Source: Nocardia blacklockiae (GTDB lineage Bacteria > Actinomycetota > Actinomycetes > Mycobacteriales > Mycobacteriaceae). From it: 64,000 nucleotides of DNA. This document shows, in pieces, positions 7,365-15,776 of this stretch. How positions within the stretch are numbered: the stretch's first letter is position 1; each line of letters begins with the position of its first letter. Location: NCBI RefSeq assembly GCF_015477355.1, contig NZ_JADLRJ010000005.1:558001-622000 (forward strand), in the 5' to 3' direction. Under the pieces are notes generated by a model that made no database searches, was not told where the DNA came from, and was given only the letters and a program-made list of their open reading frames with translations. Both the position numbers and the translations under genes were made by a program.

Positions 7365-9326
7365 TTACAGCGAGCGGGTCAGCCGGTCGGCCAGCACCTG
7401 GGCGAAGTGTGCCGGATCCTTCAGCTCGCCGCCCTCGGCGAGAACCGCCGTGCCGTACAGCAATTCGGCGGTCTGTGCGAGATCCTCCGCCTTGCCCGCC
7501 TCGGCGTCGTCCTTCTTCTCGGCGTAGGCGTCGCGCAGGCCGGTGACCAGCGGATGACTCGGGTTGAGCTCGAGGATCCGCTTGGTCTCCGGCAGCGCCT
7601 GGCCCGAGGCCCGGTACATGCGCTCCAGCTGCGGAGTGAAATCGAACACGTCACCCACGACGCACGCCGGGGAGGTGGTCAGGCGGCTGGACAGCCGCAC
7701 CTCCTTGACGCTGTCGCTGAGCGTCTCCTTCAGCCACTTCAGCACGTCGCCGAAGTCCTTCTCCTGCTGTTCGCGCAGCTGCTCGGAGGCCTTCTTCTCC
7801 TCCTCGGTCTCCAGGTCGACCTCGCCCTTGGCGATCGACCGGAACTGCTTGCCGTCGAATTCCGGCACCGCGCCGACCCACATCTCGTCGACCGGGTCGG
7901 TGAGGACCAGCACCTCGAGACCCTTGGCCTTGAACGCCTCCATGTGCGGCGAGTTCTCGATCTGCTGCCGGGACTCGCCGGTCATGTAGTAGATGGCGTC
8001 CTGGCCGTCCTTCATCCGCTCCACGTACTCGGCGAGCGTGGTGGGCTGCTCGTCGGAATGCGTCGACGCGAAGGAGGAGACCTGCAGGATGGTCTCGCGG
8101 TTGTCGAAGTCCGACAGCAGGCCCTCCTTGAGGACGCGGCCGAACTCCTTCCAGAAGGTCTCGTACTTCGACTTGTCCTCGGCGCCCTGCAGATCCTTCA
8201 CCGTGGACAGGACCTTGCGCACCAGGCGCTTGCGGATCATCTGGATCTGCCGGTCCTGCTGCAGGATCTCGCGAGAGACGTTGAGCGACAGGTCCTGCGC
8301 GTCCACCACGCCCTTGACGAAGCGCAGGTACTCCGGCATCAGCTCTTCGCAGTTGTCCATGATGAACACCCGCCGGACGTAGAGCTGCACGCCGCGCTGA
8401 TGGTCGCGCTGGAACAGATCGAACGGCGCGTGCGACGGAATGAACAGCAGCGCCTGGTATTCGAAGGTGCCCTCGGCCTTGAGCGGGATGATCTCCAGCG
8501 GATCGTCCCAGGCGTGCGAGACGTGCTTGTAGAACTCCTTGTACTCCTCCTCGGACACCTCGCTCTTCGGGCGCGTCCACAGCGCCTTCTGCGAGTTGAG
8601 CGTCTGATCCTCGAGGATCGTCCGCTCCTGCTTGTCCTCGCCCTCACCCTCGGTGACGGTCCGCTCCACCTGCATGCGGATCGGCCAGGCGATGAAATCG
8701 GAGTACTTCTTGACGATGTCGCGGAGCTTCCACTCCTGCGTGTAGTCGAAGAGGTGGTCCTCCTCGTCGGCGGGCTTGAGGTGCAGCGACACCGCGGTGC
8801 CCTGCGGCGCCTCGTCCAGGGTTTCGATGGTGTAGGTGGAGCTGCCCGCGGCCGACTCCCACCGGGTGGCCGTCGTCTCACCGGCGCGGCGGGTGGTCAG
8901 GGTGACCTTGTCGGCCACCATGAAGGTCGAGTAGAAGCCGATGCCGAACTGACCGATCAACTCCTCGGCCTCGGCCTGCGACTTCTTGGCCTCCAGCAGC
9001 TGCCGGCGCACCTCGGCGGTGCCCGACTTGGCCAGGGTGCCGATCAGATCCACCACCTCGGCGCGCGACATGCCGATGCCGTTGTCGCGGACCGTGAGGA
9101 TCCGATTCTCCTTGTCGACCTCCAGCTCGACGTGCAGATCCGAGGTGTCGACCTCCAGATCCTTGTCCCGGAACGACTCCAGCCGCAGCTTGTCCAGGGC
9201 GTCGGAGGCGTTCGAGATCAGTTCGCGAAGGAAGGTGTCCTTGTTCGAGTAGACCGAGTGGATCATCAGTTCCAGGAGCTGATGAGTCTCGGCCTGAAAC
9301 TCCAGCTGTTCGACGTGCTCAGTCAC
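7365..9326 (-). CDS. htpG: Molecular chaperone HtpG (Hsp90)
   Basis: A full-length 653-residue bacterial Hsp90. The GHKL ATPase domain has ELISNASDALDKL near residue 35, the DNGIGM motif and GQFGIGFYS. The middle domain has the LNVSREILQ motif with its catalytic Arg, and a C-terminal dimerisation domain follows. It is a cytosolic ATP-driven chaperone. The GTG start at 9326 has no Shine-Dalgarno. TAATAT at 9333-9338 ends six nt upstream and includes the TAA stop of the preceding nuclease gene, so htpG probably has its own promoter and a leaderless mRNA. Confidence 0.96.
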   Translation of the reverse strand: MTEHVEQLEFQAETHQLLELMIHSVYSNKDTFLRELISNASDALDKLRLESFRDKDLEVDTSDLHVELEVDKENRILTVRDNGIGMSRAEVVDLIGTLAKSGTAEVRRQLLEAKKSQAEAEELIGQFGIGFYSTFMVADKVTLTTRRAGETTATRWESAAGSSTYTIETLDEAPQGTAVSLHLKPADEEDHLFDYTQEWKLRDIVKKYSDFIAWPIRMQVERTVTEGEGEDKQERTILEDQTLNSQKALWTRPKSEVSEEEYKEFYKHVSHAWDDPLEIIPLKAEGTFEYQALLFIPSHAPFDLFQRDHQRGVQLYVRRVFIMDNCEELMPEYLRFVKGVVDAQDLSLNVSREILQQDRQIQMIRKRLVRKVLSTVKDLQGAEDKSKYETFWKEFGRVLKEGLLSDFDNRETILQVSSFASTHSDEQPTTLAEYVERMKDGQDAIYYMTGESRQQIENSPHMEAFKAKGLEVLVLTDPVDEMWVGAVPEFDGKQFRSIAKGEVDLETEEEKKASEQLREQQEKDFGDVLKWLKETLSDSVKEVRLSSRLTTSPACVVGDVFDFTPQLERMYRASGQALPETKRILELNPSHPLVTGLRDAYAEKKDDAEAGKAEDLAQTAELLYGTAVLAEGGELKDPAHFAQVLADRLTRSL

Positions 9327-9335
9327 GTGCAGATA

Positions 9336-11171
9336 TTACGACGGCCGCGCGGGCGACGGCACGGGGCTGGGTTCTCGGAAGTCGGCCATGGCCGGGACCT
9401 CGGTCTCCGCGCCGGGCGCGCCGGGGTGACGCGGGGCCATCCACTCGCGCAGGGCCAGGGTGGCGCGCACATCGTCCTCGTTGTACTCGAACAGGCGGGT
9501 GCGCTGGGTGAGATCCGGTGCGCCGTCGTAGCCGACGGCGAGCCGGTACCAGCTCATCGAGGCCTCGCCGCCGGCCTCCGGGTCGCGCCAGGAGAAACCG
9601 GCCACCGGGGCGATCTTCTTGAGGCCCTTGCCGTTCGGGCAGATGAACTGCTCGGAGACCGCCTGGAACATGTCGACCCAGTGCGGGCCGTCGACGAATT
9701 CGCGGATCTCGTCCTCGGTGGGGATGCCCGGCATGCCCGCGAACCGGCGCGCCGACTCGTAGAGCCACTTGTCCTCCGCGGTGCGCGAATAGCAGTACGC
9801 GGCAAAGGTTTTCCCGGCCGCGACGGCCTCGGCGCGCACATCCATCAGCCAGCCCCAGAACTCGGCGAACGAGCGGGCCTCGTCGGCCGTGGGCAGCGGG
9901 TCCCAGGTGACGAACGGGCGGTACACGCCGTCGAGCAGGGTGCCCCACAGGTAGGCGCCGTACTCCTGGTAGCTCTCCAGGTCGACGTCGACCTCCACGT
10001 CGGCGCGCCGCACCCGCACCTGCTCGAAGCGGCGGACCAGCGGGGCGCCGGACATCCAGGCGCGCGCGGTGACCACCGTCTCGGCGAAGGGCTCGTACTG
10101 CCAGTCGTCGGGGTCGTCGCCGGTCCAGCCGGCCAGGTCCTCGATGGTCTGCACGCCGTGGCGGCGCAGCAGCTCGGCCCGCGAACCGGGCGCGACCAGG
10201 CTGACATCGCGATGTTCGGTGAGCCAGCGCTCGCAGCTCGGCGTCTCCGGATCGGCCGAGCGGTTCCACCAGGGGCAGCGGCGGCACTCGGGCACCTTGG
10301 ACGGGATGGTCGGCAGCTCGCCGCGGACCACGGCGATCCGGTCGGCGTAGCGGCGGTCGTACTCGTCGAGCAGCGGGCCCAGGTCGTGCACCAGGATGCG
10401 GTCGAAGTGGTAACCGATGGCGCCGCCGACCAGGGCCGGGCTGGCCAGGCCGTGGCGCTGCAGCATGCGGTACAGGTGGACCAGGCGCTGCTGGTCGCGC
10501 GGCTGCGCGCGGACGCGGACGTGCCGGTCCGGTTGCGGGTCCCAGCGGTACAGGTCGGAGGTCAAGGGGTGGAAATCGGCCGGGTCCGGCTGGCGCGGAT
10601 CGGTGACCTTGTGGTTCACCACGATCACCGGGAAGTAGCCGCCGCGGGCGAGATCGCGCAGCAGGATCTCCGACCCGCCGCGGCGGCCCGTCTCGGGTTC
10701 CTGTGGCAGCAGCGCGCCCCAGATGCGTTGCGCGCCCTCGGCACACGCGCGCAGGGTGGCCGCGGCGCGCTCCGCCGCCGGCAGCGCGGGATCGATGACG
10801 ACCCACCGCTCCGGCGCGGCGGCGACCAGCGTGTCGCGGACCCGCTCGCGATGCGCCGCCGCGGCCTCGCGCCGCTGCTTGACGCCCGCGTCCTCGACCA
10901 CGCCCGTGAGCACGCCGGGATGGGTGGCCTCCAGATGCAGCCGGTGCCGGCAGCCGATCAGTGCCCGCGCGTCGACATAGGCGGGGCGCACGTTCTCGAC
11001 AGTGCTTGCGGCGGAATCGTTCTCGCGCTCGGCGCGCGGCGCCACCGCCCGCGGGCCCGCGCTGTCGGCAGCCGCGCCGACGGCGGGCGAGCCGGGCACC
11101 GCGGCCGCCTGCCGCTCGGTGCTCCCGCCGTCGTCATCGCGACCATTCCGGTCGCCGCTGCCCGAATACAC
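9336..11171 (-). CDS. TM0106-family RecB-like nuclease with RNase H-like C-domain
   Basis: A 611-residue protein. After a low-complexity N-terminus it has the IGCRHRLHLE region (about residue 59), then a CRRCPWW...C cluster near residue 300. One N-terminal and three central Cys suggest an iron-sulfur cluster of the AddB/RecB type. The C-terminal third ends in YNEDDVRATLAL, a DnaQ/YprB-like exonuclease motif. The set matches TM0106-family RecB-like putative nucleases of unknown pathway. I chose the GTG at 11171 because CATACT ends six nt upstream; the true start is uncertain. htpG follows nine nt downstream. Confidence 0.75.
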   Translation of the reverse strand: MYSGSGDRNGRDDDGGSTERQAAAVPGSPAVGAAADSAGPRAVAPRAERENDSAASTVENVRPAYVDARALIGCRHRLHLEATHPGVLTGVVEDAGVKQRREAAAAHRERVRDTLVAAAPERWVVIDPALPAAERAAATLRACAEGAQRIWGALLPQEPETGRRGGSEILLRDLARGGYFPVIVVNHKVTDPRQPDPADFHPLTSDLYRWDPQPDRHVRVRAQPRDQQRLVHLYRMLQRHGLASPALVGGAIGYHFDRILVHDLGPLLDEYDRRYADRIAVVRGELPTIPSKVPECRRCPWWNRSADPETPSCERWLTEHRDVSLVAPGSRAELLRRHGVQTIEDLAGWTGDDPDDWQYEPFAETVVTARAWMSGAPLVRRFEQVRVRRADVEVDVDLESYQEYGAYLWGTLLDGVYRPFVTWDPLPTADEARSFAEFWGWLMDVRAEAVAAGKTFAAYCYSRTAEDKWLYESARRFAGMPGIPTEDEIREFVDGPHWVDMFQAVSEQFICPNGKGLKKIAPVAGFSWRDPEAGGEASMSWYRLAVGYDGAPDLTQRTRLFEYNEDDVRATLALREWMAPRHPGAPGAETEVPAMADFREPSPVPSPARPS

Positions 11172-11361
11172 GTAAGCAGTATGGTCCAGACCCCCGACAG
11201 ACCCGCGAACCGCACTGGTCGCGGGGCTCCGGCGCCGCCGCGCAGCGCGCCCTCGCAGGCGCGCGCCCCGACCGGATAGGGTTGGCGCAAACTGTGTGTG
11301 CATCGAAAGACACGGCAGGTAACGGCTGCCTGCGCGGACCAGCATTACGGAGGCCTTCGGG

Positions 11362-12003
11362 ATGGGGTTGTTCACCAAGCGCAAGGGGCGAGCGGACCGC
11401 AAAGCCCAGGCGAAAGCCCTCAAGCACAAGGCCGCCCTGGAGGCCAAGCTCGGCGCCCGCAACGAGCGCAAGCGCAATCGCGCGGAGATCCGCGCCCAGC
11501 GCGAGGTCGCCAAGCAGCAGATCGCCACGCTGAAGGCGGAGGAGAAGGCCGCGCTCAAGACCGCCGAGAAGGCCGAGCGCGACCTGCTGACCGCCGGGCA
11601 GGTCAAGAAGTACCTGGGCGTGGCCAGGGTGCTGGTGCCGGTGCTGGCGCCGCTGGCCTACCGCGCCGCCACGTTCATCCGCGGGCAGCTCGACACCCGC
11701 CGCGCGCACCGGCTGGGCATCGGACTCGATCAGCTCGGCGATTTCAGCGGGCACGGCGCCAAACTGCAGGCGCGGATCGCGAATGCCGAAGCGGCACTGA
11801 CGGAGATCGCGAACAAGGCCGGCAAGGACGACGACGCCGCGAAGTTCGTCGCCACCACCCGCGACCGCGTGACGAGCCTGGCCGCCGCGGTCCGCACCGC
11901 CGAGCAGATGCCGCCGCAGCGCCGCCGCGCGGTGCACACCTCCATCTCCCACGAGCTGTCCGGCCTCGAGGCCGACATCCTCGCCCGCCTCGGCGTGCGC
12001 TGA
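11362..12003 (+). CDS. Coiled-coil protein, DUF6474-like
   Basis: A 213-residue protein with a very basic Lys/Arg/Ala-rich first 75 residues that reads as continuous heptad-like helix. A short hydrophobic stretch follows (VARVLVPVLAPLAYRAATF, about residues 89-107), then a helical C-terminal half. It resembles DUF6474 proteins of Nocardia and mycobacteria, of unknown function. The ATG at 11362 has GGAGG nine nt upstream. It is divergent from the nuclease gene. The copper operon begins 15 nt downstream, so read-through is possible. Confidence 0.75.
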   Translation: MGLFTKRKGRADRKAQAKALKHKAALEAKLGARNERKRNRAEIRAQREVAKQQIATLKAEEKAALKTAEKAERDLLTAGQVKKYLGVARVLVPVLAPLAYRAATFIRGQLDTRRAHRLGIGLDQLGDFSGHGAKLQARIANAEAALTEIANKAGKDDDAAKFVATTRDRVTSLAAAVRTAEQMPPQRRRAVHTSISHELSGLEADILARLGVR

Positions 12004-12018
12004 GTCCGAGCCCCTCCG

Positions 12019-12645
12019 ATGCTCCACCCCCGTCCGTCCCGATCCCGGCCGCTGGGTCCCGCACCCGCCGGGCCCGGTGCCGGGCCGCGGGTGGTCTCCG
12101 CCGGGCAGGTGCGCGGCGGGCTGACGGGTGCGGCGGTCGCGGTGCTGGCCGTCGCGGCGCACGGACTCGCCGGGGGTGGCCGGCCGGGTTCGACCGCGCT
12201 GACACTGCTGGTGCTCGCCGCCACGGTGTGCGGCGTCGCCGCGGGGGCCGGGCGTGCCGAAAACCTCGGGCGGGTGCGGCTTTTCGGGATGCTCGCCGGG
12301 GGTCAGCTCGCCGGGCACGCGGTCCTGACCGCGTCCGTCGGGCACGACCACGGCGCGGCGGCGCGCGGCACCGCCCATGCCGCGGACCTGCTCGTCGCGG
12401 GCGTGCACCTGCCCGCGGGCTGGATGCTGTGCGCGCACGTCGGTGCGGCCGTGCTGGGCGCGCTGCTCATCCATGCCGCCGATCGGCTGTATCGGGCTGT
12501 CTCGCAAGCCGTTCGGACGATCACCGGCTCCCCGAGCCCGCTTCCCGTCGCGTCCGCGCCCCGCTGGCAGGGCGCGGCGACCCGCTCGTATCGCTTTCTC
12601 CGTCTCGGCGCGCTCGGTCCGCGCGCGCCGCCGGTGCCGGCCTGA
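12019..12645 (+). CDS. His-containing membrane protein of the copper operon
   Basis: A 208-residue protein with four to five hydrophobic segments. Potential metal-binding residues cluster in and between helices (GHAVLTASVGHDHGAAARGTAH, then DLLVAGVHLPAGWML with CAHVG). I recognise no named family, but similar proteins occur beside YcnI and CopC genes in actinobacteria. The first gene of the ycnI-copC-copD run, it is probably a membrane copper-binding or transport partner. The ATG at 12019 lacks a clear Shine-Dalgarno, and GTG codons near 12090 could also serve. Confidence 0.7.
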   Translation: MLHPRPSRSRPLGPAPAGPGAGPRVVSAGQVRGGLTGAAVAVLAVAAHGLAGGGRPGSTALTLLVLAATVCGVAAGAGRAENLGRVRLFGMLAGGQLAGHAVLTASVGHDHGAAARGTAHAADLLVAGVHLPAGWMLCAHVGAAVLGALLIHAADRLYRAVSQAVRTITGSPSPLPVASAPRWQGAATRSYRFLRLGALGPRAPPVPA

Positions 12646-12684
12646 GCCCCCGACACCCATCCCCCCGACCGAGAAAGTTCTCGC

Positions 12685-13338
12685 ATGTCCACAGCGATCT
12701 CGCGCACCCTCGTCGCGACCGGCGCCGCCGCCGGCCTGGCCCTGCTCGCCACCGGCACCGCCGCCGCCCACGTCACCGCCGACGCGCCCGGCGCGAAGCA
12801 GGGCGGCTACGCCGTCGTCACCTTCCGGGTCCCGACCGAATCGGCGACCGCCAACACCACCGGCCTCACCGTGAAGCTGCCCGGCCTGAGTTCGGCACGC
12901 ACCGAACCGATGCCGGGCTGGAGCACCCGGATCGATAAGAACGAACAGAACCAGATCGTCGCGGTCACCTGGACCGCCGACCCCGGCAATCCCGGCGTGA
13001 GCGCGACCCAGTTCGAACGCTTCGTGCTGGCCGTCGGCCCACTGCCGCAACAGGAATCGGTGAGTTTCCCGGCCGCCCAGACCTACAGCGACGGCAAGGT
13101 CGTCGACTGGAACCAGCCGATGGGCCCGGACGGCGCGGAGCCGGAGCATCCCGCGCCCGAGATCACCCTGGCCGCAGGCGGTTCCGGGGACGACCACAGC
13201 GTGGCCGCCGAAGACCACGACACCGACGAACACGAGACCGACGGCACGGCCCGCTGGCTCGGCGGCCTCGGCCTGGCCCTCGGCGCGGTCGGCGCGCTGC
13301 TCGGCCTGGCCGCGCTGGTGCGGGGACGGCGCTCGTGA
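12685..13338 (+). CDS. ycnI: YcnI-family (DUF1775) copper-binding protein
   Basis: A 217-residue exported protein. A signal peptide of about 28 residues ends ATGTAAA, and the mature chain starts with His (AHVTADAP), which forms the N-terminal copper site in YcnI. The DUF1775 core follows, with TTGLTVKLPG, MPGWST and VTWTA. A His/Asp/Glu-rich linker (DDHSVAAEDHDTDEHE) precedes a C-terminal transmembrane anchor. It likely binds Cu(II) outside the membrane and hands it to CopC/CopD. Its stop overlaps the copC start by four bases. Confidence 0.92.
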   Translation: MSTAISRTLVATGAAAGLALLATGTAAAHVTADAPGAKQGGYAVVTFRVPTESATANTTGLTVKLPGLSSARTEPMPGWSTRIDKNEQNQIVAVTWTADPGNPGVSATQFERFVLAVGPLPQQESVSFPAAQTYSDGKVVDWNQPMGPDGAEPEHPAPEITLAAGGSGDDHSVAAEDHDTDEHETDGTARWLGGLGLALGAVGALLGLAALVRGRRS

Positions 13339-13874
13339 TCCGGCGACTGCTCGCCGGTCTCACGGCCGCGCTGGTGCTCGGCGGACTCGCCGCGCTCACC
13401 GCCGGACCGGCTGCCGCGCACTCCGCGGTGATCGCCACCGACCCCGCCGACGGCGCGCAGCTCGCCACCGGCCCGGCTCGGGTCAGCGTCACGTTCAACG
13501 AGAACCTGCAACCGAGCTTCCCGTCGCTGACGGTGGTGGGCCCGGATGGAAACCGTTGGGACAAGGGCCAACCCGAGGTGTCGGGTCCGTCGGTGAGCGT
13601 CGAGGTCGGCGAGCTCGGACCGGCCGGGCAGTACACCGTCGCCTACCGCGTGACCTCCGCCGACGGCCACCCGGTGAGCGGCACCCGCACCTTCACCCTC
13701 ACCGCGCCGGGCCACGGCACGCCGGGACCGAAGGCCGGGGCGGCCGCCGACTCCGGTGACGGCGACTCCGGCGGGATCCCGGTGTGGGTGTTCATCGTGG
13801 CCGCGGTCGTGATCCTGGGCGGTGTGCTGGCGGTGGTGCTGCTCGGCCGCGGAAGCGCCCGCAAGCAGTCGTGA
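13335..13874 (+). CDS. copC: CopC-family periplasmic copper-binding protein
   Basis: A 179-residue protein with a signal peptide ending PAAA, so that the mature chain begins HSAVIATDPADG. The N-terminal His, plus the ADGHPVSG loop near residue 113, are the Cu(II) ligands expected in CopC. A beta-sandwich core (SVTFNENLQPSF, YTVAYRVTSADGH) is followed by a C-terminal membrane helix (VFIVAAVVILGGVLAVVLL). The GTG start overlaps the ycnI stop by GTGA, and the copD start overlaps this stop in the same way, so the three are translationally coupled. Confidence 0.93.
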   Translation: MIRRLLAGLTAALVLGGLAALTAGPAAAHSAVIATDPADGAQLATGPARVSVTFNENLQPSFPSLTVVGPDGNRWDKGQPEVSGPSVSVEVGELGPAGQYTVAYRVTSADGHPVSGTRTFTLTAPGHGTPGPKAGAAADSGDGDSGGIPVWVFIVAAVVILGGVLAVVLLGRGSARKQS

Positions 13875-14812
13875 GCACCGCGGCGACCGGCGGCGGACCG
13901 ACCGCCCTGCGGGCGGCGCTGCTGCTGGTCGTCCCCGCCGCGCTGCTCGGCGCGGCGCTGGCGTGGGCGCTGGCCGCGCCCGATCCGGTGCAGTCCGAGG
14001 CGCCGGTGCGGGCGCTGGCCGACTGCGCCGGCGCGACGGTGCTGGGACTGGCCGCGCTGCCGCGGCTGCACGACCGCGTGCGGCCGTCGTGGCGACTGCT
14101 GGCCGGGCTCGGCGGGCTGTGGACCGCAACGGAATTCGCGGTGCTCGGCTGCGAGGCCGCCCAGGTGGTCGGTGTCCCACTGCTGCGCCTGCGGCTCGGG
14201 CAGTTCGGCGACTACCTGACCCACATCAGCGGCGGCCAGGTCGGCATCGCAATCCTGATCGGCACCTGCGCCGTCACCGGCTACTGCGCGCTGGCCTTCC
14301 GCCGGCCGCGGCACGCGACCACCGACCTGGTGCTGGTGTTCGCGGCGGTGGCGCTGGTACTGCGGCCGATCACCGGGCACATGTCGCAGCAAGCGTTCGG
14401 CTCGGTGCTGGCGGCGGGCCACGCGCTGGCCGCCGCGGTCTGGTTCGGGCTGCTGCTCGCGCTGGCGCTGGTGGTCCGCACGCGCGGCGAGTGGGCGCTG
14501 CTGCTGCCGCGCTATTCGGCGTGGGCGCTGCCGGCCCTCGCGGCCGTCACGGTGACCGGCGTGAGCAACGGCCTGATCCGGCTGGGCGGGCTGACGCCGC
14601 TGCTCGACACCGGGTACGGCCGCGTCCTGCTGGCCAAGACGGTGCTGCTGGCCGGGCTGCTCGCGCTCGGCTGGTGGTGGCGGCGGCACTGGGTGCCGCG
14701 CGCGGGCGAGCACCGCATGACGGCCGAATCCTCGCTGCGCCGAGCGATTTTCGAGGTGGTGGCGATGGCCGTGGTGTTCGGGCTGGCGGCCACGCTGGCC
14801 GTCACCGCCTGA
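13871..14812 (+). CDS. copD: CopD-family copper-uptake membrane protein
   Basis: A 313-residue polytopic protein with about eight hydrophobic segments. The CopD signatures are the ITGHMSQQ segment, GHALAAAVWFGLLLAL, and LLAKTVLLAGLLALG near the end, with His residues in mid-membrane. It probably moves copper across the membrane from CopC. Residue 1 is the GTG at 13871, overlapping the copC stop by four bases. It ends the operon. A rightward gap of 99 nt precedes rraA. Copper-specific operators were not identified. Confidence 0.9.
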   Translation: MSTAATGGGPTALRAALLLVVPAALLGAALAWALAAPDPVQSEAPVRALADCAGATVLGLAALPRLHDRVRPSWRLLAGLGGLWTATEFAVLGCEAAQVVGVPLLRLRLGQFGDYLTHISGGQVGIAILIGTCAVTGYCALAFRRPRHATTDLVLVFAAVALVLRPITGHMSQQAFGSVLAAGHALAAAVWFGLLLALALVVRTRGEWALLLPRYSAWALPALAAVTVTGVSNGLIRLGGLTPLLDTGYGRVLLAKTVLLAGLLALGWWWRRHWVPRAGEHRMTAESSLRRAIFEVVAMAVVFGLAATLAVTA

Positions 14813-14911
14813 CCGGCGGCCGGCCTGCCGCGGCGCGCCGGTGACCCGCTCGGCTCCCGCACGGCCGAGGCCTCGGGAAACGCCGCGACGCGCCGTGGCA
14901 AGCTGGCAGTC

Positions 14912-15400
14912 GTGACCGAATCAGCGAACACCGTCGCGACAGCCGACCTGGCCGACGAGATCGGCCCCGACATCCGCAGCTGCGATACCCAGTTCATCCG
15001 GTTCGGCGGGCGGGAGGCCTTCGCCGGGCGCATCGTCACCATCCGGTGCTTCCAGGACAACCTGCTGGTCAAGCAGACGCTGAGCGAACCCGGCGCGGGC
15101 CGGGTGCTGGTGGTGGACGGCGGGGCCAGCGTGCACACCGCGCTCGTCGGCGACATCATCGCCGGGCGCGGTGTGGACAACGGCTGGTCCGGCGTCGTCG
15201 TCAACGGCGCGGTGCGGGACTCGGCGATCCTGCGCACCCTCGACATCGGCCTGAAGGCGCTGGGCACCAACCCGCGCAAGAGCACCCAGACCGGCGCGGG
15301 CGAACGCGACGTGCCGGTGGAATTCGGCGGCGTCACCTTCGTCCCGGGCGAGATGCTCTACAGCGACGCCGACGGCATCGTGGTGCGCGCCGAGGACTGA
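14912..15400 (+). CDS. rraA: RraA-like protein
   Basis: A 162-residue RraA/MenG-family protein. The core [24 protein letters not shown] contains the conserved Gly/Asp and Arg-Asp positions. Members are annotated either as inhibitors of RNase E or as 4-hydroxy-4-methyl-2-oxoglutarate aldolases. The old name MenG (menaquinone methyltransferase) is a misannotation. Which activity applies cannot be told here. The GTG at 14912 is the first codon of the family N-terminus. It converges with the S4-domain gene. Confidence 0.92.
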   Translation: MTESANTVATADLADEIGPDIRSCDTQFIRFGGREAFAGRIVTIRCFQDNLLVKQTLSEPGAGRVLVVDGGASVHTALVGDIIAGRGVDNGWSGVVVNGAVRDSAILRTLDIGLKALGTNPRKSTQTGAGERDVPVEFGGVTFVPGEMLYSDADGIVVRAED

Positions 15401-15446
15401 GCGCACCGAGCTACCGCGGCGCACCCGAGCCGTTGTCGCAGTTGCG

Positions 15447-15668
15447 TCACGCGTCGACGACGCGGACCTGGTGGCCCGCCATCGCGACCACGTCGCCCGC
15501 GTGTAGCTGCCGTCCCCGGCGTAGCTCGACCTCGTCGTTCACGCGGACCAACCCGGCGGCGATCACCGTCTTCGCCTCCGAACCGCTCTCGATGAGGTTG
15601 GCCAGCTTCAGGAACTGCCCGAGTCGAATGACATGGTCATCGATCGGCACATCGACGGGATCCGACAT
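15447..15668 (-). CDS. S4-domain RNA-binding protein
   Basis: A 73-residue protein that is almost entirely one S4 domain ([20 protein letters not shown], then [19 protein letters not shown]). It is of the YaaA/YbcJ type, which binds structured RNA such as rRNA. The ATG at 15668 gives the usual family length. It is divergent from lysX and convergent with rraA. Confidence 0.88.
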   Translation of the reverse strand: MSDPVDVPIDDHVIRLGQFLKLANLIESGSEAKTVIAAGLVRVNDEVELRRGRQLHAGDVVAMAGHQVRVVDA

Positions 15669-15776
15669 GCCTACATCATTACCCGGACGCGCCGGTCGGC
15701 CGCATCCCGGCCCTGCGGCACGGACATGCCCACTTACGTTCTGTGCACGAGCCCGGTCAACATTCACACTGATTCG

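Noticed and set aside
7407-11279. Very long rightward open frame (about 1290 codons) across htpG and the nuclease gene
   Set aside because: It is antisense to two genes with clear domain motifs; such frames arise from high GC at third codon positions.
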